Below, piece by piece: positions 41,546-52,987 of a DNA stretch of 64,000 nt. A program made the translations under genes and the position numbers. The stretch is taken from contig NZ_CP054044.1 of NCBI RefSeq assembly GCF_013282745.1, positions 1,860,001 through 1,924,000 on the forward strand. Reading direction: 5' to 3'. The notes under the pieces were generated by a model, which was not told the origin of the DNA, made no database searches, and saw only the letters and a list, made by a program, of their open reading frames with translations. This DNA is from Yersinia bercovieri ATCC 43970. Lineage in GTDB: Bacteria > Pseudomonadota > Gammaproteobacteria > Enterobacterales > Enterobacteriaceae. Position 1 is the first letter of the stretch. Every line of letters starts with the position of its first letter.

Positions 41546-41569
41546 TAAACTGTAGCAGGAAGGAACAGC

Positions 41570-44248
41570 ATGACAGATGTAACCGTAAAATCACTGGCCG
41601 CTGAGATTCAGACACCAGTTGATCGCCTGGTACAGCAATTTGCTGATGCAGGGATCAACAAATCTGAAGTAGACTCAGTTACCCAGCAAGAAAAAGAAAC
41701 ATTACTGGCGCACTTAAACCGTGAACACGGTAGCGCGCCTAATAAACTCACGTTGCAACGCAAAACGCGTAGCACCTTGAATATTCCGAGCACCGGCGGA
41801 AAAAGTAAATCGGTGCAAATCGAGGTCCGCAAGAAACGCACTTATGTAAATACGCCGGAAGCTGAACAAGCGAAAGCGGAAGAGCAGGCACAGCGTGAAG
41901 CGGAAGAGCAGGCACAACGTGAAGCGGAAGCAGCAGCGCAGAAAATCGCTGAAGAAAAAGCTAAACGTGCGGCCGAAGAACAAGCCAAACGTGAGGCCGC
42001 TGAAAAAGCTAAACGCCAAGCAGCGGAAAAAGAAAAAGTGACGAATCAACAAACCGACGAAAAAACCAAGCCAGCTCAGACTGATAAAGCACGCCGTGAA
42101 GCTGAAGCTGCCGAGCTGAAACGCTCAGTAGAAGAAGAGACACGCCGTAAGGTCGAGGAAGACGCTAAACGCGTTGCTGAGGAAGCCCGTAAGATGGCAG
42201 CCGAAAACGAAGGTAAATGGCCAGAACCTGTGGCAGAACAAACCGAATCTGCTGACTACCATGTCACCACTTCACAACATGCGCGCGCCGCGGAAGATGA
42301 AAACGACGCCAAAGTTGAAGGTGATCGCCGTAGCCGCACTCGTGGTGGAAAGGCAACCAAGCAGAAGAAAGGCAATAAACTCTCTGAGTCTAAAGCTGAT
42401 CGCGAAGAAGCACGTGCTGTTGGCCGTAAAGGCAAACGTAAACCAAGCACATTGCAGCAGAGCTTCAACAAGCCTGTTGTTGCGGTTAACCGCGATGTAG
42501 TCATTGGCGAGACTGTAACTGTCGCTGAATTGGCGAACAAAATGGCGGTTAAAGGCTCTCAGGTCATCAAAGCAATGATGAAACTGGGCGCAATGGCAAC
42601 CATTAACCAGGTTATCGACCAAGAAACAGCACAGATGGTTGCTGAAGAGATGGGCCACAAAGTCATCCTGCGTCGTGAAAACGAACTGGAAGAAGCGCTG
42701 ATGAGTGACCGTGATACTGGCGCTGAAGCTGCTGCTGAGCACCGTGCACCCGTTGTGACCATTATGGGTCACGTTGACCACGGTAAAACCTCTCTGCTGG
42801 ACTACATCCGCTCCACGAAAGTGGCGTCAGGTGAAGCTGGCGGCATTACTCAGCACATCGGTGCTTATCACGTTGAAACTGAAAACGGCATGATCACCTT
42901 CCTGGATACCCCAGGACACGCCGCGTTTACTTCAATGCGTGCCCGTGGTGCTCAGGCAACAGACATCGTGGTACTGGTTGTTGCTGCTGATGATGGCGTG
43001 ATGCCACAGACTATCGAAGCTATTCAGCATGCCAAAGCGGCGAACGTGCCGGTTGTGGTTGCAGTGAACAAAATCGATAAGCCAGAAGCTGATCCAGATC
43101 GCGTTAAAACCGAGCTGTCTCAGTACGGTATCCAGCCTGAAGAGTGGGGCGGTGATTCCCAGTTCATCAACGTATCTGCGAAAGCCGGTATCGGTATTGA
43201 TGAGTTGCTGAACGCCATCCTGCTGCAAGCTGAAGTACTGGAACTGAAAGCAGTTCGTACTGGCATGGCAAGTGGTGTTGTTATCGAATCCTTCTTGGAT
43301 AAAGGCCGTGGCCCTGTCGCTACCGTGCTGGTTCAGCAAGGAACCTTGAACAAAGGTGATATCGTACTGTGTGGCTTTGAGTATGGCCGTGTGCGTGCGA
43401 TGCGTGACGAGTTAGGCCGTGATATCACGTCTGCTGGTCCATCTATTCCGGTTGAAATTCTGGGTCTGTCCAGTGTTCCTGCTGCCGGTGATGAAGTTAC
43501 CGTTGTTCGTGACGAGAAAAAAGCCCGTGAAGTTGCACTGTATCGTCAGGGCAAATTCCGTGAAGTTAAGCTGGCTCGTCAGCAGAAATCCAAGCTGGAA
43601 AACATGTTTGCTAACATGACCGAAGGCGAAGTTTCTGAACTGAACATTGTCATCAAGTCTGACGTTCAGGGTTCTTGTGAAGCTATCTGCGATTCACTGG
43701 AAAAACTGTCTACCGACGAAGTGAAAGTCCGCATTGTGGGTTCAGGCGTTGGTGGTATCACCGAAACTGATGCAACACTGGCTGCTGCTTCTGGCGCGAT
43801 CATCCTTGGCTTTAACGTTCGTGCTGATGCTTCAGCGCGTCGTGTGGTAGAAACCGAAGGTCTGGATCTGCGTTACTACTCAGTAATCTATAGCTTGATC
43901 GACGAAGTTAAGCAGGCGATGAGTGGTATGTTGGCGCCTGAGTACAAACAGCAAATCATTGGCTTGGCTGAAGTACGTGATGTGTTTAAATCACCGAAAT
44001 TTGGCGCCATTGCAGGTTGTATGGTTACTGAAGGTGTGATTAAGCGTAATAATCCAATTCGTGTTCTGCGTGACAACGTGGTTATCTATGAAGGTGAGCT
44101 GGAATCTCTGCGCCGCTTCAAAGATGACGTTAACGAAGTCCGTAACGGCATGGAGTGTGGTATCGGCGTTAAGAACTACAACGACGTCCGTACTGGTGAT
44201 GTAATCGAAGTCTTCGAAATTATCGAAATCAAACGTACTATCGATTAA
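41570..44248 (+). CDS. infB: Translation initiation factor IF-2
   Basis: IF-2 delivers fMet-tRNA to the 30S subunit with GTP. The 892 residues have the conserved N-terminal IF2N subdomain (1-50), a long charged Ala/Glu/Lys/Arg coiled region (about 95-230), a second IF2N-like domain (about 315-370), the G domain with [13 protein letters not shown] and NKID, and C-terminal domains II-IV ending [11 protein letters not shown] 24-base direct repeat in the charged region encodes EEQAQREA twice. Internal starts for shorter isoforms, known in E. coli, were not resolved here. It lies 24 bases after nusA. Confidence 0.98.
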   Translation: MTDVTVKSLAAEIQTPVDRLVQQFADAGINKSEVDSVTQQEKETLLAHLNREHGSAPNKLTLQRKTRSTLNIPSTGGKSKSVQIEVRKKRTYVNTPEAEQAKAEEQAQREAEEQAQREAEAAAQKIAEEKAKRAAEEQAKREAAEKAKRQAAEKEKVTNQQTDEKTKPAQTDKARREAEAAELKRSVEEETRRKVEEDAKRVAEEARKMAAENEGKWPEPVAEQTESADYHVTTSQHARAAEDENDAKVEGDRRSRTRGGKATKQKKGNKLSESKADREEARAVGRKGKRKPSTLQQSFNKPVVAVNRDVVIGETVTVAELANKMAVKGSQVIKAMMKLGAMATINQVIDQETAQMVAEEMGHKVILRRENELEEALMSDRDTGAEAAAEHRAPVVTIMGHVDHGKTSLLDYIRSTKVASGEAGGITQHIGAYHVETENGMITFLDTPGHAAFTSMRARGAQATDIVVLVVAADDGVMPQTIEAIQHAKAANVPVVVAVNKIDKPEADPDRVKTELSQYGIQPEEWGGDSQFINVSAKAGIGIDELLNAILLQAEVLELKAVRTGMASGVVIESFLDKGRGPVATVLVQQGTLNKGDIVLCGFEYGRVRAMRDELGRDITSAGPSIPVEILGLSSVPAAGDEVTVVRDEKKAREVALYRQGKFREVKLARQQKSKLENMFANMTEGEVSELNIVIKSDVQGSCEAICDSLEKLSTDEVKVRIVGSGVGGITETDATLAAASGAIILGFNVRADASARRVVETEGLDLRYYSVIYSLIDEVKQAMSGMLAPEYKQQIIGLAEVRDVFKSPKFGAIAGCMVTEGVIKRNNPIRVLRDNVVIYEGELESLRRFKDDVNEVRNGMECGIGVKNYNDVRTGDVIEVFEIIEIKRTID
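41876..41923 (+). repeat. 24-base tandem duplication in infB
   Basis: Two adjacent 24-base units (GCGGAAGAGCAGGCACARCG plus TGAA) differ at a single base and encode AEEQAQRE twice within the charged linker of IF-2. Confidence 0.85.
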
Positions 44249-44273
44249 TCGCCTCAGATCTGCTTATATCCAT

Positions 44274-44294
44274 TTGGGGGGCCTTGGCCCCCCG
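44274..44294 (+). other. GC-rich hairpin between infB and rbfA
   Basis: GGGGGGCC pairs with GGCCCCCC around a two-base turn, but no T run follows. It probably acts as an RNA processing or pausing element inside the operon rather than a terminator. Confidence 0.55.
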
Positions 44295-44313
44295 ACTTGT
44301 CTGGAGAGTCCAA

Positions 44314-44724
44314 ATGGCAAAAGAATTCAGCCGTTCTCAGCGTGTTTCGCAGGAAATGCAGAAAGAGATCGCACTCATCTTACAGCGTGAAATCAAAGAC
44401 CCGCGTGTTGGCATGGCTACCGTATCAGGTATCGAGCTGTCCCGTGATTTGGCTTACGCTAAAGTTTTTGTGACCTTTTTGAACGTATTAACCGATAACG
44501 CAGATCCGGATACGGTAAAAAATGGCATTAAAGCACTACAAGATGCCTCCGGTTATATCCGCACTTTGCTGGGTAAAGCGATGCGTCTGCGTATCGTGCC
44601 AGAACTGACTTTCGCTTATGATAACTCTTTGATTGAAGGGATGCGGATGTCTAACCTGGTGACTAACGTCATCAAAAATGATGTAGAACGTCAGGTTAAT
44701 CCAGGTAGCGACGAGGAGAAGTAA
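44314..44724 (+). CDS. rbfA: 30S ribosome-binding factor RbfA
   Basis: This cold-shock 30S maturation factor has 136 residues, with the KH-like fold: [20 protein letters not shown], then [20 protein letters not shown] and a C-terminal [16 protein letters not shown]. The start at 44314 has GGAGAG nearby; the frame is open upstream to 44284 but the extra ten residues are not conserved. Its TAA overlaps the truB ATG by one base, so the two are translationally coupled. Confidence 0.97.
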   Translation: MAKEFSRSQRVSQEMQKEIALILQREIKDPRVGMATVSGIELSRDLAYAKVFVTFLNVLTDNADPDTVKNGIKALQDASGYIRTLLGKAMRLRIVPELTFAYDNSLIEGMRMSNLVTNVIKNDVERQVNPGSDEEK

Positions 44725-45668
44725 TGGGTCGTCCACGTCGTCGCGGCCGTGACATTAACGGCATTCTGTTATTGGATAAGCCGCTGGGCCTCTCCTCTAA
44801 TGACGTTTTACAAAAAGTAAAACGCCTCTTTAGCGCTAACCGCGCAGGGCATACAGGGGCGCTTGATCCACTGGCGAGCGGTATGCTGCCTATATGCCTG
44901 GGAGAAGCGACTAAGTTTTCCCAATTTTTGCTGGATTCAGATAAACGCTACCGCGTCGTTGCTCGCTTAGGGCAACGTACTGATACTTCGGATGCTGAAG
45001 GCGCATTAATCAGCGAGCGGGAGGTCAAGGTGACTCAGGCTCAGATGGATGCTGCTCTGGAGAGTTTTCGTGGTGATAGCCAGCAAATTCCGTCGATGTA
45101 TTCTGCGCTAAAGCACCAAGGTAAACCGCTGTATGAATATGCCCGCCAGGGGATTGAAGTCGAGCGTGAAGCCCGCAGTATCACAGTGTACGAGTTGCTC
45201 TTTATCCGCTGGGAAGGCAACTTTCTTGAGCTGGAAATCCACTGTTCCAAAGGCACTTATATTCGCACCATCATTGATGACTTGGGTGAATTGTTAGGTT
45301 GCGGTGCGCATGTGAGTTATCTGCGTCGGTTGCAAGTGGCTACCTATCCAAGTGACCGCATGGTGACTTTAGAACAGCTGAAAGCGATGGTTGAAGCGGC
45401 GCAGGTAGATGAGCGCTCGCCAAATCCAGAACTGGATCTACTACTGCTCCCGATGGACAGTGCGGTATTAAACTTTCCTGAAGTCAATCTGTTACCCGCA
45501 GTAGCTGCCTATGTTAAGCAGGGGCAGCCGGTGCATGTATCTGGCGCACCGGATGAAGGAATGGTTCGTATTACTGAAGGCGAAGAGCATAGCTTTATTG
45601 GCATCGGCACCATCGCAGAGGATGGTCGGGTTGCACCGAAACGTTTGGTTGTGGAGTACGCCGAGTAG
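44724..45668 (+). CDS. truB: tRNA pseudouridine(55) synthase TruB
   Basis: The enzyme makes pseudouridine 55 in the T-loop of tRNAs. The 314 residues have the catalytic D48 in [15 protein letters not shown], the conserved [20 protein letters not shown] and SGTYIRT-equivalent block [14 protein letters not shown], and a C-terminal PUA domain. It overlaps rbfA by one base. rpsO follows after a separate promoter. Confidence 0.97.
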   Translation: MGRPRRRGRDINGILLLDKPLGLSSNDVLQKVKRLFSANRAGHTGALDPLASGMLPICLGEATKFSQFLLDSDKRYRVVARLGQRTDTSDAEGALISEREVKVTQAQMDAALESFRGDSQQIPSMYSALKHQGKPLYEYARQGIEVEREARSITVYELLFIRWEGNFLELEIHCSKGTYIRTIIDDLGELLGCGAHVSYLRRLQVATYPSDRMVTLEQLKAMVEAAQVDERSPNPELDLLLLPMDSAVLNFPEVNLLPAVAAYVKQGQPVHVSGAPDEGMVRITEGEEHSFIGIGTIAEDGRVAPKRLVVEYAE

Positions 45669-45684
45669 GGCCTAGCGGCCTTTC

Positions 45685-45713
45685 TTGCGATCCCGCGGTT
45701 CAAAGAGTAGAAT
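45685..45713 (+). promoter_or_regulatory. Sigma-70 promoter of rpsO
   Basis: TTGCGA (45685-45690) and TAGAAT (45708-45713) are separated by 17 bases, just after a small hairpin (GGCC TAGC GGCC, then TTTCTTG) that follows truB. Confidence 0.75.
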
Positions 45714-45790
45714 AGTGCGGCTTACATATTGGGTTGCTGAATTAGAGATCGGCGCCTGTCTTAATTTATCTATATATTTGGAGTTGTATC

Positions 45791-46060
45791 ATGTCTCTAA
45801 GTGTTGAAGCGAAAGCTAAAATTGTTGCTGACTTCGGTCGCGGTGAAAATGACACCGGTTCAAGCGAAGTTCAGGTTGCTCTGTTGACTGCTCAAATTAA
45901 CCATTTGCAAGGTCACTTCTCCGAGCACAAAAAAGATCACCATAGCCGTCGTGGTCTGCTGCGTATGGTATCCACGCGTCGTAAGCTGCTGGACTACCTG
46001 AAGCGTGAAGATGTAGCGCGTTATGCTTCCCTGATCGAACGTCTGGGTCTGCGTCGCTAA
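45791..46060 (+). CDS. rpsO: 30S ribosomal protein S15
   Basis: The 89-residue protein binds the 16S rRNA central domain and organises the 30S platform. The four-helix sequence includes [24 protein letters not shown] [35 protein letters not shown] and the C-terminal [18 protein letters not shown] lies eight bases before the ATG. In E. coli S15 represses its own mRNA by trapping a pseudoknot over the start; the leader here is of similar length, but the pseudoknot was not verified. Confidence 0.98.
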   Translation: MSLSVEAKAKIVADFGRGENDTGSSEVQVALLTAQINHLQGHFSEHKKDHHSRRGLLRMVSTRRKLLDYLKREDVARYASLIERLGLRR

Positions 46061-46074
46061 GTCTGCGAGTTTCG

Positions 46075-46108
46075 GGAAAAAGGGGCCAATAGGCCCCTTT
46101 TTTCTAAG
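46075..46108 (+). terminator. Terminator of rpsO
   Basis: AAAAAGGGGCC pairs with GGCCCCTTTTTT around a four-base loop (AATA). It is a strong terminator 15 bases past the rpsO stop; partial read-through feeds pnp in E. coli. Confidence 0.92.
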
Positions 46109-46368
46109 AAGCAATGATAAAATACGTTAGTATATTGTTGTTGTTTATTACTCAAAGTGGCAGCTAACACCGCTTCCGCTTCAAGTAAGAAGAGTAAATT
46201 TTAAAAATAGGATCTTCCGGTGCAGAGGTTCGCGCGGCTAATGAGAGACTTTAACTCAATGCGGGTTAAGGATTGTCATTAGTCGCGAGGATGCAGTGTG
46301 AAGGTAATAGTGATAGGTGGATGAGATCGTCAATACGATCCGGCACCGCATAGTATAAGGATACTATT
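46109..46368. other. rpsO-pnp leader region
   Basis: This 260-base stretch has no gene. It should contain the pnp promoter and the double-stranded leader that RNase III cuts in E. coli to start PNPase autocontrol. An AT-rich hairpin with the ribosome site in its loop ends it (46350-46367). Confidence 0.5.
46350..46367 (+). promoter_or_regulatory. Hairpin presenting the pnp Shine-Dalgarno in its loop
   Basis: ATAGTAT (46350-46356) pairs perfectly with ATACTAT (46361-46367), leaving AAGG as the loop. It ends one base before the pnp TTG start, so the ribosome site and start lie in or against the structure. Confidence 0.6.
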
Positions 46369-48489
46369 TTGCTGACTCCGATTATTCGTAAATTCCAGTA
46401 CGGCCAACATACCGTAACCATCGAAACGGGCATGATGGCTCGCCAGGCAACAGCTGCTGTCATGGTAAGCATGGACGACACCGCAGTATTTGTGACTGTT
46501 GTTGGCCAAAAGAAAGCTAAACCAGGTCAGAGCTTCTTCCCGCTGACTGTTAACTATCAGGAGCGTACTTACGCTGCTGGCCGTATCCCAGGCAGCTTCT
46601 TCCGTCGTGAAGGCCGCCCAAGTGAAGGCGAAACACTGACTTCACGTCTGATTGACCGTCCGATTCGCCCACTGTTCCCAGACAGCTTCCTGAACGAAGT
46701 TCAGGTGATTGCGACCGTGGTTTCTGTTAACCCACAGATTAACCCAGACATCGTGGCACTGATTGGTGCATCAGCTGCGCTGAGCCTGTCAGGCATTCCA
46801 TTCAACGGCCCAATCGGTGCTGCTCGCGTTGGTTTCATCAACGACCAGTATGTGCTGAACCCAACGACTGACGAACTGAAAGAGAGCCGTCTGGACTTGG
46901 TTGTTGCCGGTACTGCGGGCGCAGTATTGATGGTTGAATCTGAAGCAGACATTCTGTCTGAAGATCAAATGTTGGGCGCGGTGGTCTTCGGCCACGAACA
47001 ACAACAAGTTGTGATTGAAAATATCAACGCTCTGGTTGCCGAAGCCGGTAAACCTAAGTGGGATTGGCATGCTGAGCCAGTTAACGAAGCGCTGCACGCG
47101 CGCGTTGCTGAGCTGGCTGAAGCTCGTCTGGGTGACGCATATCGCATCACTGAGAAACAAGAGCGTTACACTCAAGTTGATGCTATCAAAGCTGATGTGA
47201 CTGAAGCGTTGCTGGCACAAGACGAATCTTTGAATGCGTCTGAAATTCAGGACATTCTGGGCGATGTTGAGAAAAACGTTGTTCGTAGCCGCGTATTACG
47301 TGGCGAGCCGCGTATCGATGGCCGCGAAAAAGACATGATCCGTGGTCTGGATGTGCGTACTGGCGTATTGCCACGTACCCATGGTTCTGCGTTGTTCACC
47401 CGTGGTGAAACTCAGGCACTGGTTACTGCAACACTGGGTACTGCACGTGACGCGCAAAATATTGATGAGCTGATGGGTGAGCGTACTGACTCATTCCTGC
47501 TACACTATAATTTCCCTCCATATTGCGTTGGTGAAACCGGTATGGTTGGCTCACCGAAACGTCGTGAGATTGGCCATGGCCGTCTGGCGAAACGTGGTGT
47601 GTTGGCAGTTATGCCAAGCCCGAGCGAGTTCCCTTATACTGTTCGTGTGGTTTCTGAAATCACCGAATCTAACGGTTCTTCCTCAATGGCTTCTGTTTGT
47701 GGTGCTTCTTTGGCCCTGATGGATGCAGGCGTGCCAATTAAAGCCGCTGTTGCGGGTATCGCGATGGGTCTGGTTAAAGAAAACGAAAACTTTGTCGTTC
47801 TGTCTGACATTCTGGGTGACGAAGATCACCTGGGTGACATGGACTTTAAAGTGGCCGGTAGCCGTGACGGTATCACCGCATTGCAAATGGACATTAAAAT
47901 TGAAGGCATCACCCGCGAAATCATGCAGGTGGCTCTGAACCAGGCCAAGGGTGCGCGTCTGCACATTCTGGGTGTTATGGAACAGGCTATCAGCACACCT
48001 CGTGGTGATATCTCTGAGTTCGCTCCACGTATCTACACCATGAAAATCAATCCTGAGAAAATCAAGGATGTGATCGGTAAAGGTGGTTCTGTGATTCGTG
48101 CGTTGACTGATGAAACGGGCACCACGATCGAAATCGAAGATGATGGTACCATTAAGATTGCAGCAACCGACGGCGACAAAGCAAAACACGCTATTCGTCG
48201 CATCGAAGAGATTACTGCTGAAATCGAAGTGAACCGTATCTATGCGGGTAAAGTGACCCGTATCGTTGATTTCGGTGCGTTTGTGGCAATCGGCGGCGGT
48301 AAAGAAGGTCTGGTTCATATTTCTCAAATCGCTGATAAGCGCGTAGAGAAAGTGACAGACTACCTGCAGATGGGCCAAGAAGTGCCAGTTAAAGTAATGG
48401 AAGTTGATCGTCAGGGCCGTATCCGCCTGAGCATCAAAGAAGCCACTACTCCTGACGCAGAAGCTCCGGCACCAGAAGCAGCAGAGTAA
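46369..48489 (+). CDS. pnp: Polyribonucleotide nucleotidyltransferase (PNPase)
   Basis: This trimeric 3'-to-5' phosphorolytic exoribonuclease is part of the degradosome. The 706 residues begin at a TTG (46369), the same start as E. coli. Two RNase PH domains (about 1-215 and 310-545) flank a helical linker, followed by KH (with [15 protein letters not shown]) and S1 ([20 protein letters not shown]) domains. Catalytic-region block [20 protein letters not shown] is intact. The C-terminus is an Ala/Pro/Glu tail. A hairpin holds the ribosome site. Confidence 0.98.
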   Translation: MLTPIIRKFQYGQHTVTIETGMMARQATAAVMVSMDDTAVFVTVVGQKKAKPGQSFFPLTVNYQERTYAAGRIPGSFFRREGRPSEGETLTSRLIDRPIRPLFPDSFLNEVQVIATVVSVNPQINPDIVALIGASAALSLSGIPFNGPIGAARVGFINDQYVLNPTTDELKESRLDLVVAGTAGAVLMVESEADILSEDQMLGAVVFGHEQQQVVIENINALVAEAGKPKWDWHAEPVNEALHARVAELAEARLGDAYRITEKQERYTQVDAIKADVTEALLAQDESLNASEIQDILGDVEKNVVRSRVLRGEPRIDGREKDMIRGLDVRTGVLPRTHGSALFTRGETQALVTATLGTARDAQNIDELMGERTDSFLLHYNFPPYCVGETGMVGSPKRREIGHGRLAKRGVLAVMPSPSEFPYTVRVVSEITESNGSSSMASVCGASLALMDAGVPIKAAVAGIAMGLVKENENFVVLSDILGDEDHLGDMDFKVAGSRDGITALQMDIKIEGITREIMQVALNQAKGARLHILGVMEQAISTPRGDISEFAPRIYTMKINPEKIKDVIGKGGSVIRALTDETGTTIEIEDDGTIKIAATDGDKAKHAIRRIEEITAEIEVNRIYAGKVTRIVDFGAFVAIGGGKEGLVHISQIADKRVEKVTDYLQMGQEVPVKVMEVDRQGRIRLSIKEATTPDAEAPAPEAAE

Positions 48490-48496
48490 TAAAGCA

Positions 48497-48534
48497 TTCC
48501 ATAGCCCCTGACTGATGAGTGAGGGGCTATGTTA
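48497..48534 (+). terminator. Hairpin terminator after pnp
   Basis: CATAGCCCCT pairs with AGGGGCTATG (about 48500-48531) around a 12-base loop. The tail TTATCTCG is only weakly T-rich. Confidence 0.65.
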
Positions 48535-48612
48535 TCTCGAGGGCAGGATGCTCTTGTGTTAAACAAATGGATGAAAGGATATTTATCCAATGTTTGTCTT
48601 CGGGAGTAGGAA

Positions 48613-49497
48613 ATGAAGCCTTTCTTGCGCTGGTGTTACGTTGCGACAGCACTCATGCTGGCAGGATGCAGCAACCATGATTGGCGTAAAGACGAGGTGT
48701 TGGCTATCCCGTTGCAACCGACGTTGCAGCAGGAAGTGATTCTGGCGCGCATGGAACAAATCCTTGCAAGTCGGGCACTTACGGATGATGAGCGCGCACA
48801 GCTTTTATATGAGCGCGGAGTGCTGTATGATAGCCTCGGGCTACGGGCACTAGCGCGAAATGATTTTTCGCAAGCGTTAGCTATTCGTCCTGATATGCCA
48901 GAAGTTTTTAACTATCTGGGCATTTATTTAACGCAGGCAGGCAATTTTGATGCTGCCTATGAAGCGTTTGATTCTGTACTAGAGCTTGATCCAACTTACA
49001 ATTACGCGCGTTTAAACCGGGGTATCGCTCTCTATTATGGCGGTCGACTCCCGTTGGCGCAGGATGATCTGCAGGCGTTTTATCAAGACGATCCAAATGA
49101 TCCCTTCCGTTCGTTGTGGCTGTATCTGGTGGAAAGAGAAATCGATCCCAAGGCAGCGGCAGTAGCGTTACAACAGCGCTATGAGAAATCGGACAGAGGG
49201 CAATGGGGATGGAATATTGTCGAATTCTACCTGGGCACGATCAGCGAAAAAGCGCTGATGGAAAGGCTCAAGGCAGATGCAACGGATAACACTTCGCTCG
49301 CTGAGCATCTCAGTGAAACTGACTTCTATTTAGGTAAACATTACCTAAGTCTGGGGGACAAGAACACCGCTTCGGCGCTGTTCAAACTGACGGTAGCTAA
49401 CAACGTTCATAACTTTGTTGAGCACCGCTATGCATTGTTGGAATTGGCGCTTTTGGGCCAAGAACAAGACGACCTATCGGAATCGGACCAGCAATAG
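48613..49497 (+). CDS. nlpI: Outer-membrane lipoprotein NlpI (TPR)
   Basis: NlpI is an adaptor for peptidoglycan hydrolases and the Prc protease. The 294 residues start with a lipoprotein signal peptide and lipobox LAGC (Cys at residue 19), then TPR repeats including [40 protein letters not shown] and [20 protein letters not shown]. Size and context between pnp and deaD are as in E. coli. GGGAGTAGG precedes the ATG. Confidence 0.97.
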   Translation: MKPFLRWCYVATALMLAGCSNHDWRKDEVLAIPLQPTLQQEVILARMEQILASRALTDDERAQLLYERGVLYDSLGLRALARNDFSQALAIRPDMPEVFNYLGIYLTQAGNFDAAYEAFDSVLELDPTYNYARLNRGIALYYGGRLPLAQDDLQAFYQDDPNDPFRSLWLYLVEREIDPKAAAVALQQRYEKSDRGQWGWNIVEFYLGTISEKALMERLKADATDNTSLAEHLSETDFYLGKHYLSLGDKNTASALFKLTVANNVHNFVEHRYALLELALLGQEQDDLSESDQQ

Positions 49498-49544
49498 CTG
49501 ACGAACAACTATCAGCCTGAGATACCTTGGTTTTTACCAATGTT

Positions 49545-49580
49545 AATCACCCTAACAGGTGATGGCCTTTTTGTTCGTTT
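49545..49580 (+). terminator. Terminator of nlpI
   Basis: ATCACC pairs with GGTGAT around CTAACA (49547-49563), followed by GGCCTTTTTGTTCG. Confidence 0.75.
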
Positions 49581-49613
49581 TATAATCTAATTTGAGCCGG
49601 TTCACACTTTTCA

Positions 49614-49694
49614 ATGAAAATGACTGAAAATTTTCTCGACGAGTTATGTAGACTGGCTGCCATTATTAATGAGGCACGTGTACATGACTACTGA
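49614..49694 (+). CDS. yrbN: YrbN, 26-residue leader protein of deaD
   Basis: An ATG at 49614 opens a 26-codon frame ending TGA at 49692-49694. Its product has the conserved core [15 protein letters not shown] and ends HDY, the same design and length as E. coli YrbN as I recall it. The stop codon lies 8 bases into deaD, so the two frames overlap by 11 bases. Such overlap suggests translational coupling, with the small frame opening or occupying the deaD start. Function of the peptide itself is unknown. Confidence 0.8.
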   Translation: MKMTENFLDELCRLAAIINEARVHDY

Positions 49695-51669
49695 GCTTGA
49701 AACCTCTTTTGCTGATCTGGGGCTGTCCGCTCCTATTCTTTCCGCTCTAACTAGCCTTGGTTATGAAAAACCATCGCCAATCCAGTTAGAATGTATCCCA
49801 CACCTGTTAAACGGCCGTGATGTTCTCGGCATGGCGCAAACAGGCAGTGGCAAAACAGCCGCGTTTGGTCTGCCGCTGTTACACAATATTAAAGCTGAGC
49901 TGAAAGCACCACAGGTTCTGGTATTAGCACCAACCCGTGAGTTGGCTATTCAGGTCGCTGAAGCACTGTCCAGCTTCTCTAAAGATATTAATGGCGTCAA
50001 CGTAGTGGCCCTGTACGGCGGCCAGCGTTATGACGTTCAATTACGCGCTTTGCGCCAAGGGCCACAAATTGTTGTTGGTACCCCAGGTCGTCTGTTAGAT
50101 CACCTGAAACGCGGCACCCTTAACTTGTCCAACCTGAGCGGTTTAGTGTTGGATGAAGCAGATGAAATGCTGCGCATGGGCTTTATCGAAGACGTTGAAA
50201 CTATCATGGCGCAGATCCCGGCTGAACATCAGACCGCGCTGTTCTCTGCTACCATGCCAGAAGCCATTCGTCGCATTACCCGCCGCTTCATGAAAGATCC
50301 ACAGGAAGTGCGCATTCAGTCTAGCGTGACTACCCGTCCTGACATCAGCCAGAGTTTCTGGAGAGTGGGTGGCGGTTACAACAAAAAAGAAGCTTTGGTT
50401 CGTTTCTTGGAATCTGAAGATTTCGACGCCGCTATCATCTTCGTGCGTACCAAAAACGCGACGTTGGAAGTTGCAGAAGCCCTGGAGCGCAGTGGTTATA
50501 GCAGTGCTGCACTGAACGGCGATATGAACCAGTCTTTACGTGAGCAGACACTGGATCGCCTGAAAGATGGCCGTCTGGATATTCTGATCGCAACTGACGT
50601 TGCTGCTCGTGGCTTGGACGTTGAGCGTATCAGCTTGGTTGTAAACTATGATATCCCTATGGATTCAGAGTCTTACGTTCACCGTATCGGCCGTACTGGT
50701 CGTGCTGGTCGTGCTGGTCGTGCGTTGCTGTTCGTTGAGAACCGTGAACGTCGCCTGTTGCAGAACATTGAACGCACCATGAAGCTGACCATTCCAGAAG
50801 TTCAGTTGCCAAACGCAGAATTGCTGGGCGAACGTCGTTTAGCACAGTTTGCTGCTAAAGTCGGCCAACAGCTGGAAAGCAGTGATTTGGATCTCTACCG
50901 CGCATTGCTGGCTAAGCTGCAACCAGAAGAAGAGTTTGATCTCGAAACGCTGGCTGCTGCACTGCTGAAGATGGCACAGGGCGAACGTCCTCTGATTCTG
51001 CCACCAGAAGCACCGCGTCGTCCGCAACGTGAATTCAATTCCCGTGATGACCGTGGCAATGACCGTGGTAATGATCGCGGCCGTGACCGTGGTGATAGCC
51101 GCCGTGAGCCTCGCGCTGACAGCCGTGATGGTGGCGAGCGTCCAGCACGTCGCGAACGTCGTGATGTTGGTGAGATGGAGCTGTACCGCATTGAAGTGGG
51201 CCGTGATGATGGTGTTGAAGTTCGTCATATCGTTGGCGCTATCGCTAACGAAGGTGATATCAGCAGCCGTTATATCGGTAACATCAAGCTGTTTGCTTCT
51301 CACTCAACTATCGAGCTGCCAAAAGGTATGCCGGGCGAAATGTTATCTCACTTCACCCGCACTCGTATCCTGAACAAGCCGCTGAACATGCAGCTGTTGG
51401 GTGATGCGCAGCCACACGAACGTCGTGAGCGTCCAGCTGGCGGTAATGGTGGTGAGCGCCGTGGCGGTCCTCGTTCAGCCGGTGGCGAACGTCGTGATGG
51501 CGCAGGTGCTCCTCCTCGTCGTTCATTCGGCAGCGACCGTGCTCCAGCCGGTAATGGTGGTGGCGAACGTCGTGGTAGCCGTGATGGTCAGCGTTCAGCT
51601 GCACCACGTCGTGATGATGCCGCTGCACCAGCAGCAGCGCCAGCGCGTCGTCGTTTCGGTGATGCATAA
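49684..51669 (+). CDS. deaD: Cold-shock DEAD-box RNA helicase DeaD/CsdA
   Basis: The helicase unwinds RNA in ribosome assembly and mRNA decay at low temperature. The ATG at 49684 (661 residues) gives the E. coli-like N-terminus [14 protein letters not shown]; an in-frame start at 49669 lies inside yrbN. Motifs visible: Q-motif region [41 protein letters not shown] and [12 protein letters not shown] dimerisation and RNA-binding extension follows, then an Arg/Gly/Asp-rich tail with DRGN/DRGD runs and a final SAPRRDD...RRRFGDA. The yrbN frame overlaps its start. Confidence 0.97.
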   Translation: MTTELETSFADLGLSAPILSALTSLGYEKPSPIQLECIPHLLNGRDVLGMAQTGSGKTAAFGLPLLHNIKAELKAPQVLVLAPTRELAIQVAEALSSFSKDINGVNVVALYGGQRYDVQLRALRQGPQIVVGTPGRLLDHLKRGTLNLSNLSGLVLDEADEMLRMGFIEDVETIMAQIPAEHQTALFSATMPEAIRRITRRFMKDPQEVRIQSSVTTRPDISQSFWRVGGGYNKKEALVRFLESEDFDAAIIFVRTKNATLEVAEALERSGYSSAALNGDMNQSLREQTLDRLKDGRLDILIATDVAARGLDVERISLVVNYDIPMDSESYVHRIGRTGRAGRAGRALLFVENRERRLLQNIERTMKLTIPEVQLPNAELLGERRLAQFAAKVGQQLESSDLDLYRALLAKLQPEEEFDLETLAAALLKMAQGERPLILPPEAPRRPQREFNSRDDRGNDRGNDRGRDRGDSRREPRADSRDGGERPARRERRDVGEMELYRIEVGRDDGVEVRHIVGAIANEGDISSRYIGNIKLFASHSTIELPKGMPGEMLSHFTRTRILNKPLNMQLLGDAQPHERRERPAGGNGGERRGGPRSAGGERRDGAGAPPRRSFGSDRAPAGNGGGERRGSRDGQRSAAPRRDDAAAPAAAPARRRFGDA

Positions 51670-51695
51670 GTCTTAGTCATCTCAGATGATTAAAC

Positions 51696-51730
51696 GTAAA
51701 AAACCAGCCTCCGGGCTGGTTTTTTTATGT
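51696..51730. terminator. Bidirectional terminator between deaD and yhbW
   Basis: AACCAGCC / GGCTGGTT with a four-base loop (about 51701-51721) is flanked by an A run on the left and seven T on the right. Confidence 0.9.
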
Positions 51731-51755
51731 CTGCAACTCTTCGTCAGGGTGCGTG

Positions 51756-52811
51756 TTACAAGCGGCCAATCGACTGTAAATCTTGCTGCAAACTCGCGAC
51801 TATCTTAAAGGAGTGCAATCGTGCCTGATGATCAAAAATCTGACCATTGATCATCAACTCATCGGCCTGCGTTTCCCGCAACAGTGACTGTAGCCCATGG
51901 CGTACTTTGCTTTTATCGCCAATGATGGATAAGCGCAGCGCCTGATCGACGCCAAACTGTTCTGCTGGTGAGCAGATCTTCTCCATATCTTCCACTGGCG
52001 GTGGTAGCTGACCCGGTGTGCCACGGCGCAGGCTGACAAACTGCTGCTGCATCGAGGTAAACAGGAAACGCGCATCACGTTCCGTATCCGCGGCCACCAC
52101 ATTGACGCAGACAATGGCGTAAGGTTTTGGCCACTGTGCTGACGGCTTAAAGTTTTCCCGATACAACGAGAGCGCCTGGAACAGCATATCTGGTGCGAAG
52201 TGTGAGGCGAAGGCAAACGGCAGGCCCATGGCTGCGGCGAGTTGCGCACTGTACAGGCTTGAACCCAGCAGCCACAGCGGCACATGTAAGCCCTGACCCG
52301 GTACCGCTTGCACTGCCTGTCCTGGCTGCACTTTTGCAAAGTAACTTTGCAGTTCACGTACATCCGATGGGAAGTTATCAACCTCAGCTGACAGATGGCG
52401 GCGCAGCGCCATCATGGTGCGCTGATCACTGCCGGGCGCACGGCCAAGACCGAGATCAATACGATCAGGGTAGAGGGAGGCGAGGGTACCAAACTGCTCG
52501 GCAATCACCAGCGGCGAATGGTTAGGTAGCATGACACCACCAGAGCCTACGCGGATTGTGTTGGTGCCACCGGCAATATAGCCAATCAGGACCGAGGTCG
52601 CGGCACTGGCAATGCCGGTCATGTTGTGGTGTTCGGCGAGCCAGTAACGGTGATATCCCCAGTTTTCGGCATGTTGCGCTAAATCCAATGAAGCATGGAA
52701 AGCATCCCGTGGGGTTTTACCTTGAGCTATTGGTGATAAATCGAGCACCGATAGGGGGATTGTATTTTTATCTGTGATAGAAACATTATTATCAATCATA
52801 GAATCGTCCAT
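51756..52811 (-). CDS. yhbW: Luciferase-like flavin monooxygenase YhbW
   Basis: The 351-residue protein belongs to the bacterial luciferase-like (LLM) superfamily, which uses reduced FMN. It shows the family blocks [56 protein letters not shown] and [12 protein letters not shown]. The start at 52811 follows AAGG by seven bases; the longer frame to 52943 has no comparable site and no conserved residues. Substrate is unknown. It lies downstream of ubiV on the same strand, with about 180 bases between, as in E. coli. Confidence 0.92.
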   Translation of the reverse strand: MDDSMIDNNVSITDKNTIPLSVLDLSPIAQGKTPRDAFHASLDLAQHAENWGYHRYWLAEHHNMTGIASAATSVLIGYIAGGTNTIRVGSGGVMLPNHSPLVIAEQFGTLASLYPDRIDLGLGRAPGSDQRTMMALRRHLSAEVDNFPSDVRELQSYFAKVQPGQAVQAVPGQGLHVPLWLLGSSLYSAQLAAAMGLPFAFASHFAPDMLFQALSLYRENFKPSAQWPKPYAIVCVNVVAADTERDARFLFTSMQQQFVSLRRGTPGQLPPPVEDMEKICSPAEQFGVDQALRLSIIGDKSKVRHGLQSLLRETQADELMINGQIFDHQARLHSFKIVASLQQDLQSIGRL

Positions 52812-52987
52812 CTTAACCTTATGTCGAGTCGCTTGAAGGGCGAGTGCGTTTATGTGTAAACGCGTGGTATGCAGATAAGAGCATAAACTAAAGGGCGATT
52901 CTCTGAAGGGGAATAAATGCGGCGAGGGAGGGGGATAAATCACTAGCCTGAATTGTTGGGAGAGTAGTTATGCTCCCCCAATAATAT

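Noticed and set aside
47683..48378. 231-codon open frame antisense to pnp
   Set aside because: The composition (rich in His, Phe, Thr, Asn) is what the reverse complement of a conserved coding region gives; no ribosome site or family match seen.
50960..51660. Repeated GATGACCGTGGC-type units as a CRISPR-like or minisatellite locus
   Set aside because: They are irregular, in frame and encode the Arg/Gly/Asp-rich tail typical of DeaD.
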